From BOG-908 sp964250925 (lineage in GTDB: Bacteria > Pseudomonadota > Alphaproteobacteria > Acetobacterales > Acetobacteraceae): 64,000 nt of DNA. The stretch spans positions 1-64,000 of the forward strand of contig CAXUHU010000003.1 of the NCBI GenBank assembly GCA_964250925.1, given 5' to 3'. The first letter of the stretch is position 1. Each line of letters starts with the position of its first letter. This document shows positions 9,274-19,260 of the stretch, in pieces. A model generated the notes under the pieces. That model was not told the origin of the DNA, ran no database searches, and saw nothing but the letters and a program-made list of their open reading frames with translations. A program made the translations under genes and the position numbers.

Positions 9274-12099
9274 TCAGATACTCCCCACGGTGCGAATGAA
9301 GGTGTCGCGAACATCGGCCGCCACACCGTCCAGGCGATCTTCCACCGAACCGTCGGCCGGTGCCAGCCGATCCAACACGCGGCGCACCAGGCTGCGCGTG
9401 ACATCCGGCAGCGCCTCGGGCACCGCACGCCCGCCGGTGATGCGCAGCAATCCCTGCACCGCGCGCCACACCCGGTCGGCCTGGATCAGCCGGCCTGCCG
9501 CGTCCTGGTCCAGCACGCCGGCGCGGGCCAGCTTGGCCAGGGCCTCGCGCGTGCAGGGCGCCAGCACCCGGTGACGGCGGGCGTGTACCAGTTGCAGGGC
9601 CTGGGCCACGAACTCAACCTCCAGCAATCCGCCCGGCCGCAACTTGATGTCCCAAACGCCCCTGGCGGGCGTCTCGGCAGCCAGGCGGCGGCGCATGGCC
9701 GCAGTGTCTGGCAGGATCAGCGCAGGGTCGCCCTGCACCAGCGCCGCCGCAACGGCACGCGTCACACGGGCGCGCAGGCGCGCGGGGCCGGCCACGACGC
9801 GGGCGCGGGTCAATGCCAACCGCTCCCAGGTCCACGCGCTCTCGCGGTGGTAGCGGGCGAACGAGGACAGCGAAACGGCAACCGGCCCTTTGCCGCCGGA
9901 GGGCCGCAGCCGCATGTCTACGTCGTAAAGCTTGCCGTCGCGCGTGGGCACCGTCAGCCCTGCCACGATGCCCTGGGCTGCACGGGCAAAATACTGGCTG
10001 GCGGCCATAGGCTTCGGGCCGGCGCTCTCGGCGCTGTCGTCGGAGTGGTCGTAGATCAGCATGAGGTCGAGGTCCGAGCCCGCCATCATCTCACGCGACC
10101 CGGCCTTGCCCAGCGCCACCACCACTAGCCCGCCGCCGCGTACCCGGCCGTAGCGCCGTGCATGGTCGGCCAGCACCAACGGGGTGAGCTGGCCGATTGC
10201 CGCCTCGGCCAGCGCGGTGCGCTCGATGCCGGCCACGTCCTGGTCAATGCGGCCGTCCAGCTCGGCCACTGCCAGGCGAAACTCCTCGCCGCGCACGAAG
10301 CGGCTGGCGATTCCCAGCGCCTCGTCGACCGCCCGGCTATCGCCCAGTTGCGCCGCCAGCGACGCGGCCGGGTCGGGGTCGATCTCTTGCGGCGCGACCA
10401 GCCCTTCGAGTGCCGCCGGAACACTGGCCAAGTGGTCGGCCAGCCAAGGGGCAGCCCCCAGCACGCGGCCCAGCCGGTCCAGCAAGGCCGGATTGTGCCG
10501 CAGCATGGAGAAGATCTGCACGCCCGAGGGCAGGCGGTGGATGAACTCGTCCAGCCTGGCCCACACGGCATCGGGTTTTTCTTCCCGCTGCACCACCGCC
10601 GAGAGGGCCGGCAGCAAGTCGCGCAGCAACGCCCGCGCCCGCTCGGTGCGCAGCGCGCGTGGACGGCCGGCAAGCCAGCCTTCCCACATCGGGTGTTCGT
10701 GCTGGGCTTTGGCAGGCGGTTGGCCGGCGGGCGCGTCCTGTAAATACAGGTCGGGTGGGTTGTCCGGCTCGGCCAAGACCCCGGCGAAAATCGCGTGAAC
10801 CTCGTGGAGATGCGCCAGCAGCATGGCGGCGCAGGCGTCGGCATCCGGCCAGCCGAGGAAGCTGGCGAATGCGGCCAACCCGTCCGGCGTGTCGGGCAGC
10901 CTGTGAGTCTGGCGATCGGCAACCATCTGCAGCCGATGTTCGGCCCGCCGTAGCGATAGATACGCCGTCGAGAGCACATGTACGGTCTTGGCCGGCAGAT
11001 GCCCGGCCGCATGTGCCGCGTGCAGGGCAGCCAGCGTGCCCGGCTGTCGCAGCGCGGGATTGCGCCCCCCCCACACCAGCTGCAACGTCTGCGCACAGAA
11101 CTCGGCCTCGCGTATGCCGCCTTGGCCCAGCTTCAAGTCGTAGCCCAGCAGCCGGCTCACGGCCGGGCCGCCTGGCGGCAACGCCGCGCCCTTGTGGCCG
11201 TCCATGCGCCGCTTCATAGCGCGTATGTCGGCGATCGCCGCGAAGTCGAGGTGACGGCGCCAGACGAACGGCCGAATAGCCTCGAGAAACCGCCGGCCCA
11301 GCGCCAGGTCTCCTGCCACTGGCCGCGCCTTGATCATCGCTGCCCGCTCCCAGGTCTGGGCAGCGCCCTCGTAATAGGCCAGTGCCGCATGCAGCGAGAC
11401 GGCTGGCGGCGTCGAACCGGGATCCGGCCGCAGCCGCAGATCGGTCCGGAACACGGTGCCGCCCGCGTCGCGCTGCTGCATCAACGCCACCAGGTCGCGC
11501 GCCAGCCGGGCGAAGATGGCGCCAATCCGGTCGGCGTTGTACGCATGCGCGTCGGGGTCGAAGAGTAGGATGAGGTCCACATCGCTGGAGAAGTTCAACT
11601 CGCGCGCGCCGAGCTTGCCCATGGCCAACACGGTGAACCCCGCGCCTCGGGCGGGGGCAGCCGGGTGCGGCAGCACCAGCTCGCCACGGTCATGCGCCGT
11701 GCGGAGCAGATGCGCGGTGGCGATCCGCAGCGCGCCGTCGGCCAAATCCGACAGCGCGCCGGTCACCTGATCGAGCGTCCAGGCCCCGCCAAGATCGGCG
11801 ACTGCGGCAGCCAGCGCGACGTGACGCTTCGCGGTGCGCAGCAGGGCCGCCGTCTCGGCGCGGCCGAGGGTCGGCGGCACCGGCACCAGGCGGCCCAGCG
11901 CCAAGTCGCACACCGCGTCCGGCCCCTGGCCCATGATGGCGCGCACCACATCTGGCTCCCGCCGCGCCAGGTCGGACAGATAGGGGCTGTTGCCGCCCAG
12001 GCAGGCGAGCAGCCCGGCCAGCGCGGGGTCGATCGGGTGCGGGAAGGCGTCGCGCAGCCGAGCGGCGGCCGCGTGGTCCCAGGCTGGCGGAAACTGCAT
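9274..12099 (-). CDS. glnE: bifunctional glutamine synthetase adenylyltransferase / adenylyl-removing enzyme
   Basis: A protein of about 941 residues. It has two nucleotidyltransferase halves: the N-terminal one contains GARELNFSSDVDLILLFD (adenylyl-removing side) and the C-terminal one GSREMMAGSDLDLMLIYD (adenylylating side). It switches glutamine synthetase off by adding AMP and on by removing it, under control of PII. The frame is open 44 codons further upstream, but that would run into the divergent AsmA-like gene. The ATG at MQFPPAWDH is therefore preferred, though no strong Shine-Dalgarno precedes it; a GTG directly before it is an alternative. It is followed by bcp in the same operon. 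Confidence 0.95.
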   Translation of the reverse strand: MQFPPAWDHAAAARLRDAFPHPIDPALAGLLACLGGNSPYLSDLARREPDVVRAIMGQGPDAVCDLALGRLVPVPPTLGRAETAALLRTAKRHVALAAAVADLGGAWTLDQVTGALSDLADGALRIATAHLLRTAHDRGELVLPHPAAPARGAGFTVLAMGKLGARELNFSSDVDLILLFDPDAHAYNADRIGAIFARLARDLVALMQQRDAGGTVFRTDLRLRPDPGSTPPAVSLHAALAYYEGAAQTWERAAMIKARPVAGDLALGRRFLEAIRPFVWRRHLDFAAIADIRAMKRRMDGHKGAALPPGGPAVSRLLGYDLKLGQGGIREAEFCAQTLQLVWGGRNPALRQPGTLAALHAAHAAGHLPAKTVHVLSTAYLSLRRAEHRLQMVADRQTHRLPDTPDGLAAFASFLGWPDADACAAMLLAHLHEVHAIFAGVLAEPDNPPDLYLQDAPAGQPPAKAQHEHPMWEGWLAGRPRALRTERARALLRDLLPALSAVVQREEKPDAVWARLDEFIHRLPSGVQIFSMLRHNPALLDRLGRVLGAAPWLADHLASVPAALEGLVAPQEIDPDPAASLAAQLGDSRAVDEALGIASRFVRGEEFRLAVAELDGRIDQDVAGIERTALAEAAIGQLTPLVLADHARRYGRVRGGGLVVVALGKAGSREMMAGSDLDLMLIYDHSDDSAESAGPKPMAASQYFARAAQGIVAGLTVPTRDGKLYDVDMRLRPSGGKGPVAVSLSSFARYHRESAWTWERLALTRARVVAGPARLRARVTRAVAAALVQGDPALILPDTAAMRRRLAAETPARGVWDIKLRPGGLLEVEFVAQALQLVHARRHRVLAPCTREALAKLARAGVLDQDAAGRLIQADRVWRAVQGLLRITGGRAVPEALPDVTRSLVRRVLDRLAPADGSVEDRLDGVAADVRDTFIRTVGSI

Positions 12100-12155
12100 C
12101 ACCGCGAATGGCGGCACGCCCGTAGCACCCGTCAAGCCTCCCGCGCCCGACGTCG

Positions 12156-15100
12156 ATGAGGTTCGTCTCGCACGCGCTGCATGTGACCGCCGAGGCGTTG
12201 CTCGGCGCCCTGGCCATCGCCCTAGTGTCAACCTGCGTGCTGGCCTGGTGGTTGGCCCAGGGGCCTGTGGACATCACGTGGCTGATCCAGCGCGAGGATG
12301 CGCGCCTGGCCATTCCCGGCACGCGATTTACCGTGGGCGCCGCCGACCTGGCCTGGCGCGGTTTCGGTGCAGGCGGCCAGCCGCTTGATGTAAGCCTGCA
12401 CGACGTGACGCTGGACGCGCCCGGCGACGGTCCGAAGGCTCGGCTTCGCGTTGCTCACGTGAGTCTGCAGGTTTGGCCGCTGCTGACCGGCCGGCTAGCC
12501 CCGAGCAGCATCATGGTGCAGGGCGGCACCATCCAGCTGCACCGCAAGGCCGATGGTTCGCTGAGCCTGGGCGTGCCGAACGGTGCGGCAGAGCGGCCCG
12601 CGCCGGGCACGCTGCCGACCTGGCCGCCGCAGCTCCAGCACCTGCGCGTGGCGGCCGCCTCTCTCACCGTGCACGACGACGCCCTGGGGATGGTGTGGCG
12701 CGCCACTGTCCCGGCCATCGCCCTGGACCGGACGGCAGACGGCGGCACGACAGGCTCGGCCGAAGCCGAGCTGGCCGCAGCCGGCGTGCATGCGCATCTC
12801 GTGACTCACGCAGCGCTGCGACCGGGCGGGAGCCATGTAAGCGCCACGCTCACGCCCGTCAGCCCCGCCGCGCTGGCACAGCTATCGCCGGCGCTGGCGC
12901 CGATGGCCGCCGTCGATGCACCGGTCAGCCTAGGCATCTCGGCCGAACTGGACGGGGCGCTGCAGCCGCTGTCGGCCCAGCTCAACCTGGCGATGGGGCC
13001 CGGCCTGATTGCCGCCGGCCGAGGCAGCGTGAGCGTGGCCGAGGCCGCCGCCACGCTCTCGGCAACCCTGCAACCGGGCAAAGCCGTGCTGCGGCTCGAC
13101 CGGTGCCGCCTGATGCTGGCATCCGCACGCCCGGCGGCTGCCGCACCCATCATCACGGCCGCGGCGCATGCGAGCCGCGCGGGCGGCCGCGTCCAGGCCG
13201 GGTTCGACGTGGCGATCGACGCGATCGATTTGGCCGATCTTTCCCGATACTGGCCCGCCGGCACCGGAGGGGACGCGCGGTCCTGGCTGGTGCAGAACGT
13301 GCTTGCGGGCCACGCGCACGATGCGCACGTCGCCGGCACCCTGGAGGCCGCGGCCGACCTGTCGGCTTCGACGCTCACCGCGCTGTCTGGCGGCCTGGCC
13401 TTCGACGACGCCACCTTCACCTGGCTGAAGCCGGTCCCACCGGTTCTGAAGGCAGCCGGTCGTATGGACATCGAGGGACCCGACGCGCTGCGGGTGACCC
13501 TGCAATCGGGCGAGCAGGACGGCGTGTCGGTAGAGCCGGGCTCGTTCATCCGCATCACCGGGCTACAGGTGCGCCATCAGTTCGGCGATATCGATTTGGG
13601 CCTGTCCGGGCCGTTGGCCGACACGCTGCACATACTCGAGCACCCGCGCCTCAGCGTGCTGTCGCGCGGCGGCATCGAGATCGTGGATCCGGCCGGCGCC
13701 ATGCAGGCGCACATGACCCTGCACGTGCCGCTGGAAGACCGGGTAACGATGGACGACATACCACTCGCTGCAAGCGCCACGCTGACCGGCGTGCATCTGG
13801 GCCGGATCGTGGGCGGGCGCGACTTGGACCGCGCGGCTCTGCTGGCAAAGGTGACCGGCAACGGGCTGGGCATCACCGGGAACGGCACGGTATCGGGGAT
13901 CGCGGCGAAACTGGCGTTGGACATGGATTTCCGCGCCGGCCCGCCCGGCCAGGTGATGCAGCACATCACCGCAGACGGCCGCGCATCGCCCCAGCAGCTC
14001 GCCGCCGCCGGCCTGCCCCAGGCTGCCGTCCGCATCCTGGCCGGCGGCTCCGCTGGGTTGCGCGTGGACTACACGGCGCGACGCGGCGCGGCCGCCGCCC
14101 TGCAGATCGATGCCGATCTGAGCCAGGCAGCGGTCGTCACCCCGTTCGGCTGGTCCAAGCCCGCCGGCACGCCTGCCGTGGCGGGCGGCTTGGTGCTGCT
14201 GGACCATGGTCGCTTAGCCGGTGTTGACAGACTGCATGCCGACGGCCCGGGCCTGTCGGTGGCCAGCCGGGCCTTGCTCGACGGCAATCACCCGCGCGTG
14301 CTGCGGCTGGACCGCTTCGACGTCGGACGCACCAGGGCGCACGGACAGATCGGCTTTCCCGTCAAGCCGGGCGATCCCATCAGCATCGATCTGTCCGGGC
14401 CGGTGCTCGACCTGTCCACCTACCTCGCAACCCCGGCCGCCAATCCGAAACCCGGAGTGGACAGCCCGGACGACCCGGACAAGCCGGGCCTGCCCTGGTC
14501 GGCCAAGCTGGCTTTCGGCCAGGTGCAGCTTGCGCGCGGCAAGGCGCTGTCGCCGCTGCGCGTTGATGCCGCCAGCAACGGCACCCGCATCCTGCACGCG
14601 TCGGCCAGCGCGGGCGACGGCAGCCAGCTTGCCGCCAGCATCACCCCCGGCCCCGGCGGCCGCAGCCTGTCGTTTGCCGCCGCCGATGCTGGACTGGCGC
14701 TACGGGCGCTGGGGATTGCCGACAATGTGCAGGGCGGATCGCTGACGCTGGATGGCCGTTTCGACGATCGCCAGCCAGGCTCGCCGTTGTCCGGCACGGC
14801 CACCCTTGACGAGTTCAACCTGCGCGACGCGCCGGCGATCGGCCGCCTGCTGCAGGTGATGACGCTGTACGGGGTAGCCGACACGCTGCACGGCCCCGGC
14901 CTTCACTTCTCAAAGCTGGTGGCGCCGTTTACCTGGCAGAGCCGCGTGCTGCATCTGACCAACGCACGCGCCTATTCGTCATCGCTGGGCATCACGGCGG
15001 CCGGCGACATCGACCTGCGCCGAAGGGTGGCCGACATTCGCGGTACGGTCGTCCCGGCATACTTCTTCAACCAACTGCTGGGCGACTTGCCGGTGATCGG

Positions 15101-15266
15101 CCGGGTCTTCTCGCCGGAGAAGGGCGGCGGCGTGTTCGCAGCGCGCTATTCGCTGCGTGGTCCGCTCGCCAACCCGAACGTTGGGATCAATCCGCTTTCG
15201 GCGCTTACGCCGGGGTTCCTGCGCGAGGGCTTCGGCATCTTCGATCGCAAGGCGCCGCCCGGCTGA
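12156..15266 (+). CDS. AsmA-like / DUF3971 envelope protein (YhdP-like)
   Basis: A 1036-residue protein with one N-terminal membrane segment (about residues 12-34, followed by WWLAQGPVDITWL) and a very long periplasmic region of beta-rich repeats. It ends with the AsmA C-terminal type motif (DLRRRVADIRGTVVPAYFFNQLLGDLPVIG). Members such as E. coli YhdP, TamB and AsmA bridge the inner and outer membranes and move phospholipids. This one is likely to do the same, anchored in the inner membrane. It is divergent from glnE with only 56 bp between the starts. The 3' end converges on the glycosyltransferase gene. Confidence 0.82.
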   Translation: MRFVSHALHVTAEALLGALAIALVSTCVLAWWLAQGPVDITWLIQREDARLAIPGTRFTVGAADLAWRGFGAGGQPLDVSLHDVTLDAPGDGPKARLRVAHVSLQVWPLLTGRLAPSSIMVQGGTIQLHRKADGSLSLGVPNGAAERPAPGTLPTWPPQLQHLRVAAASLTVHDDALGMVWRATVPAIALDRTADGGTTGSAEAELAAAGVHAHLVTHAALRPGGSHVSATLTPVSPAALAQLSPALAPMAAVDAPVSLGISAELDGALQPLSAQLNLAMGPGLIAAGRGSVSVAEAAATLSATLQPGKAVLRLDRCRLMLASARPAAAAPIITAAAHASRAGGRVQAGFDVAIDAIDLADLSRYWPAGTGGDARSWLVQNVLAGHAHDAHVAGTLEAAADLSASTLTALSGGLAFDDATFTWLKPVPPVLKAAGRMDIEGPDALRVTLQSGEQDGVSVEPGSFIRITGLQVRHQFGDIDLGLSGPLADTLHILEHPRLSVLSRGGIEIVDPAGAMQAHMTLHVPLEDRVTMDDIPLAASATLTGVHLGRIVGGRDLDRAALLAKVTGNGLGITGNGTVSGIAAKLALDMDFRAGPPGQVMQHITADGRASPQQLAAAGLPQAAVRILAGGSAGLRVDYTARRGAAAALQIDADLSQAAVVTPFGWSKPAGTPAVAGGLVLLDHGRLAGVDRLHADGPGLSVASRALLDGNHPRVLRLDRFDVGRTRAHGQIGFPVKPGDPISIDLSGPVLDLSTYLATPAANPKPGVDSPDDPDKPGLPWSAKLAFGQVQLARGKALSPLRVDAASNGTRILHASASAGDGSQLAASITPGPGGRSLSFAAADAGLALRALGIADNVQGGSLTLDGRFDDRQPGSPLSGTATLDEFNLRDAPAIGRLLQVMTLYGVADTLHGPGLHFSKLVAPFTWQSRVLHLTNARAYSSSLGITAAGDIDLRRRVADIRGTVVPAYFFNQLLGDLPVIGRVFSPEKGGGVFAARYSLRGPLANPNVGINPLSALTPGFLREGFGIFDRKAPPG

Positions 15267-15312
15267 AGGAAGCGTAGGCCTTCCTCAAGACGGAAAAGCA
15301 ACAGCTGTCGCT

Positions 15313-16512
15313 CTATGGGACCGCGGTCTTCACGCATATCGCCTCGAACTGGCGGCCGACCTGCGCCCAAGAAAATCGGTCCTCCAGCAGCGTGCGCGCG
15401 GCCTGCGCCATGCGGCGGCGCAGGCCGGCGTCGGCCAGAACGCGCAGGATGGCGGCGGCGAAGTCGGCCCCGCTTTCGGCCGACAGGAAGTGACTGTCCG
15501 GCACCACGGACAAACCCTCCACGCCCAACGCCGTCGAGACGACCGGACGGCCGAGCGCCATCGCCTCGAACGCCTTCAGCCGCGTACCGCTACCTACGCG
15601 CAGCGGGATGACGGAGACGTCGCCGCGCAGCACGTGGGGGCGTATATCGTCCACAAAACCGGTAAAGCTCCACGGCAGGCCGAGCTGTCCGGCTCGTGCC
15701 ACGAGGCTCGCGGGCGGGTTGCGGCCTACGACCAGCATGCGCACCTCTGGCCTTGCCGCGGCCACGTGGGGCCATACCTGATCCATCAAGAATTCGATGC
15801 CGTCGATGTTGGACCGGCTGTCCATGGCGCCCGAGAACACGATCGTGTTCGCCGTCTCGGCCGGCGGGTGAAAGCCGTAGAAATCCAGATCGACTCCGGT
15901 GTCGATCACCGCGGGGGTGCCGATGCCGCAACGCTGTTCCAGCATGCGGGCATCGCGGGCCGACACGGCGACCACGGTGTCGAAGCGGCGCAGGGTGGCA
16001 CACTCGAACCTTTGCATCTTGGCCGCCTGCTGACGCCAAACCGTGCGGCGCAAACCCGCGGCCCGTTCGGCGTGGCGTTCCAGTATCTCGGCCTCCACGT
16101 TGTGCGTGAACACGACCGACCGCGTGTCGAACGGGCCGGGCGTCAGCACGGCGGCCTGCGGAAAATCCACCACCACGATATCCGGCCCGTCCGCCAATTC
16201 GCTCGCCACCGCCAGCCGACCCGCGCGGGAACGGTCGGTGGCGGCCGATACGGGCAGGCTGCCCGCCAGCGCCAGCAATTTCTCGAGCCGGTCGGCGTTC
16301 CGCCTGGGCCACGACACGAAGCGGTCGCACACCGAATCGATTTCCGCCCCATAGGCCGCGTGGCCGGCCGGTGCGGGCGAGGCGAGCGTAATCTCAAACG
16401 CGCCACCCTTCATCGCGCGCAAGATGCCCGACGTGCGAATCTTGCCTCCCTCATCAAGCGGAAACAAAAAGCGTGGGCTGACGAACAACAGCCGACGGCG
16501 CGGCAGGTTCAC
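15313..16512 (-). CDS. glycosyltransferase, GT4-like (group 1)
   Basis: A 399-residue protein with a two-domain GT-B layout. The C-terminal half carries the nucleotide-sugar binding signature PLRVGSGTRLKAFEAMALG followed by RPVVSTALGVEGL (about residues 296-330). It starts with GTG, and the start overlaps the stop of the upstream dehydrogenase gene (GTGA), so translation is coupled. The pairing with a GDP-mannose-dehydrogenase-like enzyme suggests it may use or act next to a uronic-acid donor in a surface polysaccharide. The sugar and acceptor are not known. The 46-bp space to the convergent AsmA-like gene holds a short inverted repeat (AGGAAG / CTTCCT). Confidence 0.85.
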   Translation of the reverse strand: MNLPRRRLLFVSPRFLFPLDEGGKIRTSGILRAMKGGAFEITLASPAPAGHAAYGAEIDSVCDRFVSWPRRNADRLEKLLALAGSLPVSAATDRSRAGRLAVASELADGPDIVVVDFPQAAVLTPGPFDTRSVVFTHNVEAEILERHAERAAGLRRTVWRQQAAKMQRFECATLRRFDTVVAVSARDARMLEQRCGIGTPAVIDTGVDLDFYGFHPPAETANTIVFSGAMDSRSNIDGIEFLMDQVWPHVAAARPEVRMLVVGRNPPASLVARAGQLGLPWSFTGFVDDIRPHVLRGDVSVIPLRVGSGTRLKAFEAMALGRPVVSTALGVEGLSVVPDSHFLSAESGADFAAAILRVLADAGLRRRMAQAARTLLEDRFSWAQVGRQFEAICVKTAVP

Positions 16513-17825
16513 CAGCAGATGCCCTGGTACGTTACGTCCCTGGCGCCGCGCAGGGCGGCGATGTTGGCCAAGTCGATCACCACGTGACCGTCCAGCGCGG
16601 TGAGCAGAGCGGCGCGGTCGTCCGCACCCACATGCCCGACCACGACGATGCGGCCGTGCTGCAACGCGGCCTTGGGTGAGGCTACCATCAGCCGTTCCAG
16701 GTGCGGTATCTCGCGATCGATGTAGGCGCGGTTGGCGCCGAGCAGCGCTGCTACGTTCACGAAGCGGTCAAAGATCCGCAAGTCGAACCCGCGGCCGATC
16801 AGCCGTTCCGCCAAGGTGACGAACGGGCTCTCCCGCAGGTCGTCGGTGCCCTGCTTGAACGCCAGGCCGATCAGGCTGACCGGCTGGCGCCCATGCCGCG
16901 CCACCGCCTCGTAGGCACGTTCCACGATGGCCGTGTTGCTCGGCAGTATCTGGCCCAGCATTGGGGCTGCCACCGATTTCTGCCGCGCCAGCGAGAGGAA
17001 GCTGCGCACATCCTTGGGCAGGCACGAGCCGCCGAACGCGAAGCCGGGCCGCAGGTAGGCCGGCGAGATGTTCAGCGTGCGGTCCTCGCAGAACAGCCGG
17101 AACGCCGCCGGCGCATCCACCCCGTACTCCGAAAGGATAGCACCAGCCTCGTTGGCGAACGCCAGTTTCAGCGCGTGGTACGCGTTGGACAGAAACTTTA
17201 CGGACTCGGCGATGCGATAGGGCACCACGTGAACCGGCGCCTCGATCGGCGCATACAAGTCGCGCAACACGGGCGCATCGTCGCCGTCGGGCACCCCCAG
17301 CAGGGTGAAGGGGGGGGCATGAAAATCGCGGACCGCGGTGCCTTCGCGCAGGAACTCGGGGTTACTGTAATAGTGCAGGCCTTGGCCCAGCTTGCGGCCG
17401 GAAGCCCGTTCCAGCAGCGGAATCACCACCGTCTCGGCCGTGCCCGGCGGCACGGTGGAGCGCATCACCACGCTGTGTGCGCCCTGCTTCTGCGCAATGG
17501 CCGCGCCGATGCCACGTATCACCGCCTCGATGGCCACCATCGAGGTGCTGCCGTCCGCGGCACTCGGCGTGCCGACCGCAATCATCGAGACGTCCGTTTC
17601 GGCCACCGCCTGCGCCGTATCGGCGGTTGCCCGCAGCCGGCCCGCGGCCACCGCCTCGGCTATCAACTCGGCAATCTCGGCTTCCACGATCGGCGAGCGG
17701 CCGGCGGCCAGCATCGCCACCTTCTCCGGGGCCACGTCCACGCCCAGCACCTCGTGGCCCAAACTGGCCAGGCATCCGCCGGAGACCGCGCCCACGTAGC
17801 CGATGCCGAAGACGGAAATGCGCAT
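16509..17825 (-). CDS. nucleotide-sugar dehydrogenase, GDP-mannose 6-dehydrogenase (AlgD)-like
   Basis: A 438-residue NAD-dependent enzyme. It has an N-terminal Rossmann motif GIGYVGAVSGGCLASLGHEV, the RSPIVEAE segment and the catalytic cysteine in GGSCLPKDVR at residue 268. The position of that Cys, the total length (AlgD is 436 aa) and the C-terminal GICW all fit the GDP-mannose 6-dehydrogenase branch better than UDP-glucose dehydrogenase. It oxidises the C6 of a nucleotide-hexose twice to give the uronic acid. ATG with AAGGG about 9 nt upstream. First gene of a two-gene operon with the glycosyltransferase; no other uronic-acid polymer genes are in this window. Confidence 0.85.
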   Translation of the reverse strand: MRISVFGIGYVGAVSGGCLASLGHEVLGVDVAPEKVAMLAAGRSPIVEAEIAELIAEAVAAGRLRATADTAQAVAETDVSMIAVGTPSAADGSTSMVAIEAVIRGIGAAIAQKQGAHSVVMRSTVPPGTAETVVIPLLERASGRKLGQGLHYYSNPEFLREGTAVRDFHAPPFTLLGVPDGDDAPVLRDLYAPIEAPVHVVPYRIAESVKFLSNAYHALKLAFANEAGAILSEYGVDAPAAFRLFCEDRTLNISPAYLRPGFAFGGSCLPKDVRSFLSLARQKSVAAPMLGQILPSNTAIVERAYEAVARHGRQPVSLIGLAFKQGTDDLRESPFVTLAERLIGRGFDLRIFDRFVNVAALLGANRAYIDREIPHLERLMVASPKAALQHGRIVVVGHVGADDRAALLTALDGHVVIDLANIAALRGARDVTYQGICW

Positions 17826-17931
17826 GGTTAGGCCCTTGCCGGCGTAGGTAGCCGGATCGCTACTGGAACGGTCTTACCAAATCCACACTACGAAGCAATC
17901 GCGCAGGTCGGACGCCAAAGCGCATTTCGAC

Positions 17932-19260
17932 CTAAGCGCCGGCGACCGTCAGTCCGTCGATGCGTATCGTCGGCGCGTCGGTGCCGCGGCGGAAGCGCAG
18001 GTCGTTGGCCGGCCTCAGGTCGGCGAACATGTCGATCAGGTTGCCGGCGATCGTGATCTCGGCCACCGGCTCGGCCAGCGCGCCCCCGCGTATCATGAAA
18101 CCGGCAGCGCCGCGGCTGTAGTCGCCGGTCAGGCCGTTCAGGCCCATGCCGATCAGCTCGGTGACGTAGATGCCTTCCTCGATGTCGGCCATCAGCTCGG
18201 CGGGCGTGGGCTCGCCGGCCGCCATGTACAAGTTGGTGGCCGACGGGCCGGGCGGGCCGCCGGTGCCGCGGCTGGCGTGGCCGGTGGTGCGCAAGCCCAA
18301 CTGGCGCGCGCTGCGGCCGTCCAGCACCCAGCTGGTCAGCACGCCGTCCTCGATGAAGCTGCGCGGCCGCGTCGGCACCCCCTCGGCATCGAAGGTGCCC
18401 GATCGGCCGCCGCGCACGCGTCGCGGGTCGTCGTGAATATGTATGCCGGCGCGGAACAGGCGCTGGCCCATGCGCTCCTTGAGGAAGCTCGAGCCGCGCG
18501 CCACGCTGGCGCCGTTGATCGCGCCCGAGAGGTGGCCGACCAGGCCGCCGGAGACGCGCGGGTCGTACACCACCGGCATGCGGCCGGTCTTCGGCCGTGT
18601 CGGGTTCAGCCGCGACACGGCGCGTTCGCCGGCGCTGTGGCCGATAGCGGCCGGGTCGTCCAGGTCGGAGAGGTGGACAGCGCCGTGATAGTCGTAGTCG
18701 CGCTGCATTGCGGTGCCGGCGCCTGCGATCACGCTTGCCGAGTGAGAATGGTAGCTACGCGCGTATTGCCCCGCAAAGCCTGCGGAGGTGGCCAGAAACA
18801 TCTCCGTCCGACCGAAGCTGGCGCTGCCGCCTTCGGAGTTGGTCACACCATGCACCGCCAAAGCCGCGCTCTCGGCCGCTTCGGCGCGAGCGATCAGCGC
18901 CTCCACAGCGGGTTCGGCCGGGTCCAGCAGGTCCAGGCCGCTTGCCTCTTCCGGGGCCGCCGCCTCGGCGCACAGATCGGCCAGCGGATCGTCCGGCACC
19001 ACGCGCGCCATGGCAATGGCACGTTCGGCCAGGCCGGCAAACCGCGCCGTATCGGCACTGGCGGCCGAGACGATGGCGCTCTTCGCCCCGGTGAACACGC
19101 GCAGGCCAAGATCCTTGGATTCAGACCTCTCCAGCGTCTCGGTCGTTCCGCGGCGGCGCTCCACGCTTAACGACGTGCGGCCGACCAGGATGGCATCGGC
19201 CCGGTCGGCACCCGCAGTCCGCGCCGCACCCAAAAGCTGTTCCAGAAGATCGAGGCTCAT
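17932..19260 (-). CDS. pmbA: PmbA/TldE-type metalloprotease subunit
   Basis: A 442-residue member of the TldD/PmbA family. Typical features are ERRRGTTETLERSESKDLGLRVF near the N-terminus, GGLVGHLSGAINGASVARGSSFL in the middle, and a Gly-rich C-terminal part (GDYSRGAAGFMIRGG). PmbA/TldE pairs with TldD in a protease that degrades or matures small peptides; TldE itself lacks the zinc-binding HExxxH and none is seen here. It overlaps the M16 peptidase gene by 4 bp (ATGA) and is the last gene of the thrC operon. Confidence 0.92.
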   Translation of the reverse strand: MSLDLLEQLLGAARTAGADRADAILVGRTSLSVERRRGTTETLERSESKDLGLRVFTGAKSAIVSAASADTARFAGLAERAIAMARVVPDDPLADLCAEAAAPEEASGLDLLDPAEPAVEALIARAEAAESAALAVHGVTNSEGGSASFGRTEMFLATSAGFAGQYARSYHSHSASVIAGAGTAMQRDYDYHGAVHLSDLDDPAAIGHSAGERAVSRLNPTRPKTGRMPVVYDPRVSGGLVGHLSGAINGASVARGSSFLKERMGQRLFRAGIHIHDDPRRVRGGRSGTFDAEGVPTRPRSFIEDGVLTSWVLDGRSARQLGLRTTGHASRGTGGPPGPSATNLYMAAGEPTPAELMADIEEGIYVTELIGMGLNGLTGDYSRGAAGFMIRGGALAEPVAEITIAGNLIDMFADLRPANDLRFRRGTDAPTIRIDGLTVAGA

